Source: Dipetalonema caudispina (Eukaryota; Nematoda; Chromadorea; Rhabditida; Onchocercidae). From it: a stretch of 20,386 bases of DNA. Positions 20,295-20,386 of the stretch are shown here, piece after piece; the stretch's first letter is position 1; each line of letters starts with the position of its first letter. The stretch spans positions 1 to 20,386 of the forward strand of contig JABVXV010000626.1 of the NCBI GenBank assembly GCA_013365325.1. The letters run 5' to 3'. The translations under genes and the position numbers were made by a program. The notes under the pieces were generated by a model, which searched no databases, was not told the origin of the DNA, and saw only the letters and a program-made list of their open reading frames with translations.

Positions 20295-20386
<92 letters not shown>
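20267..20386. repeat. TAA/AAT microsatellite, inverted relative to the left end
   Basis: A TAA repeat with a single GAT interruption near 20294 runs to the last base. Read on the minus strand it is the same TTA repeat that opens the window at position 1. Confidence 0.95.

Overview
This is AT-rich eukaryotic DNA with spliced genes, short exons, low-complexity introns and abundant microsatellites. A nematode source is the best guess. One gene is a TWK-type two-pore-domain potassium channel, a family strongly expanded in nematodes, and many introns end in the short ttttcag-like acceptors typical of that phylum. Several introns exceed 500 bp, which is unlike C. elegans. I cannot name the species; a parasitic roundworm would fit, but that is inference.

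Layout. Positions 1-311 are a TTA microsatellite grading into other triplets. From about 312 to 6226 I find no gene I can support: poly-A/T runs, small tandem duplications, and one stretch at about 2560-3560 that looks less AT-biased and may be a decayed coding relic. From 14822 down to 6391, on the minus strand, lies the K2P/TWK channel gene. I rebuilt 14 exons that join with consistent phases into about 551 residues counted from the first usable ATG: M1, P1, M2, M3, P2, M4, then a cytoplasmic tail of nearly 290 residues. Further 5' sequence may exist: either an unrecognised upstream exon or a trans-spliced leader. From 14823 to 16740 is the spacer between two head-to-head genes. From 16741 to the right end, on the plus strand, is the 5' part (four exons, 174 codons) of a membrane-associated RING-CH (MARCH-type) E3 ubiquitin ligase; its membrane-spanning part should lie beyond the window. 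Positions 20267-20386 are a TAA microsatellite in inverted orientation to the one at the left end.

The most notable observation is that both selectivity filters of the channel depart from the potassium signature. Pore loop 1 reads TTLGYN where TTIGYG is expected, and pore loop 2 reads TAIDFG where TTIGFG is expected, while the rest of the K2P fold is intact and open. Other points of interest are a perfect five-copy 27-bp minisatellite in the last channel intron, each unit of which carries acceptor-like and donor-like splice signals, and a perfect 24-bp tandem duplication that copies a splice donor.

The two genes have no evident shared pathway. MARCH ligases act on membrane proteins, but nothing here shows that this one acts on the neighbouring channel. 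All exon boundaries were read by eye without RNA evidence.
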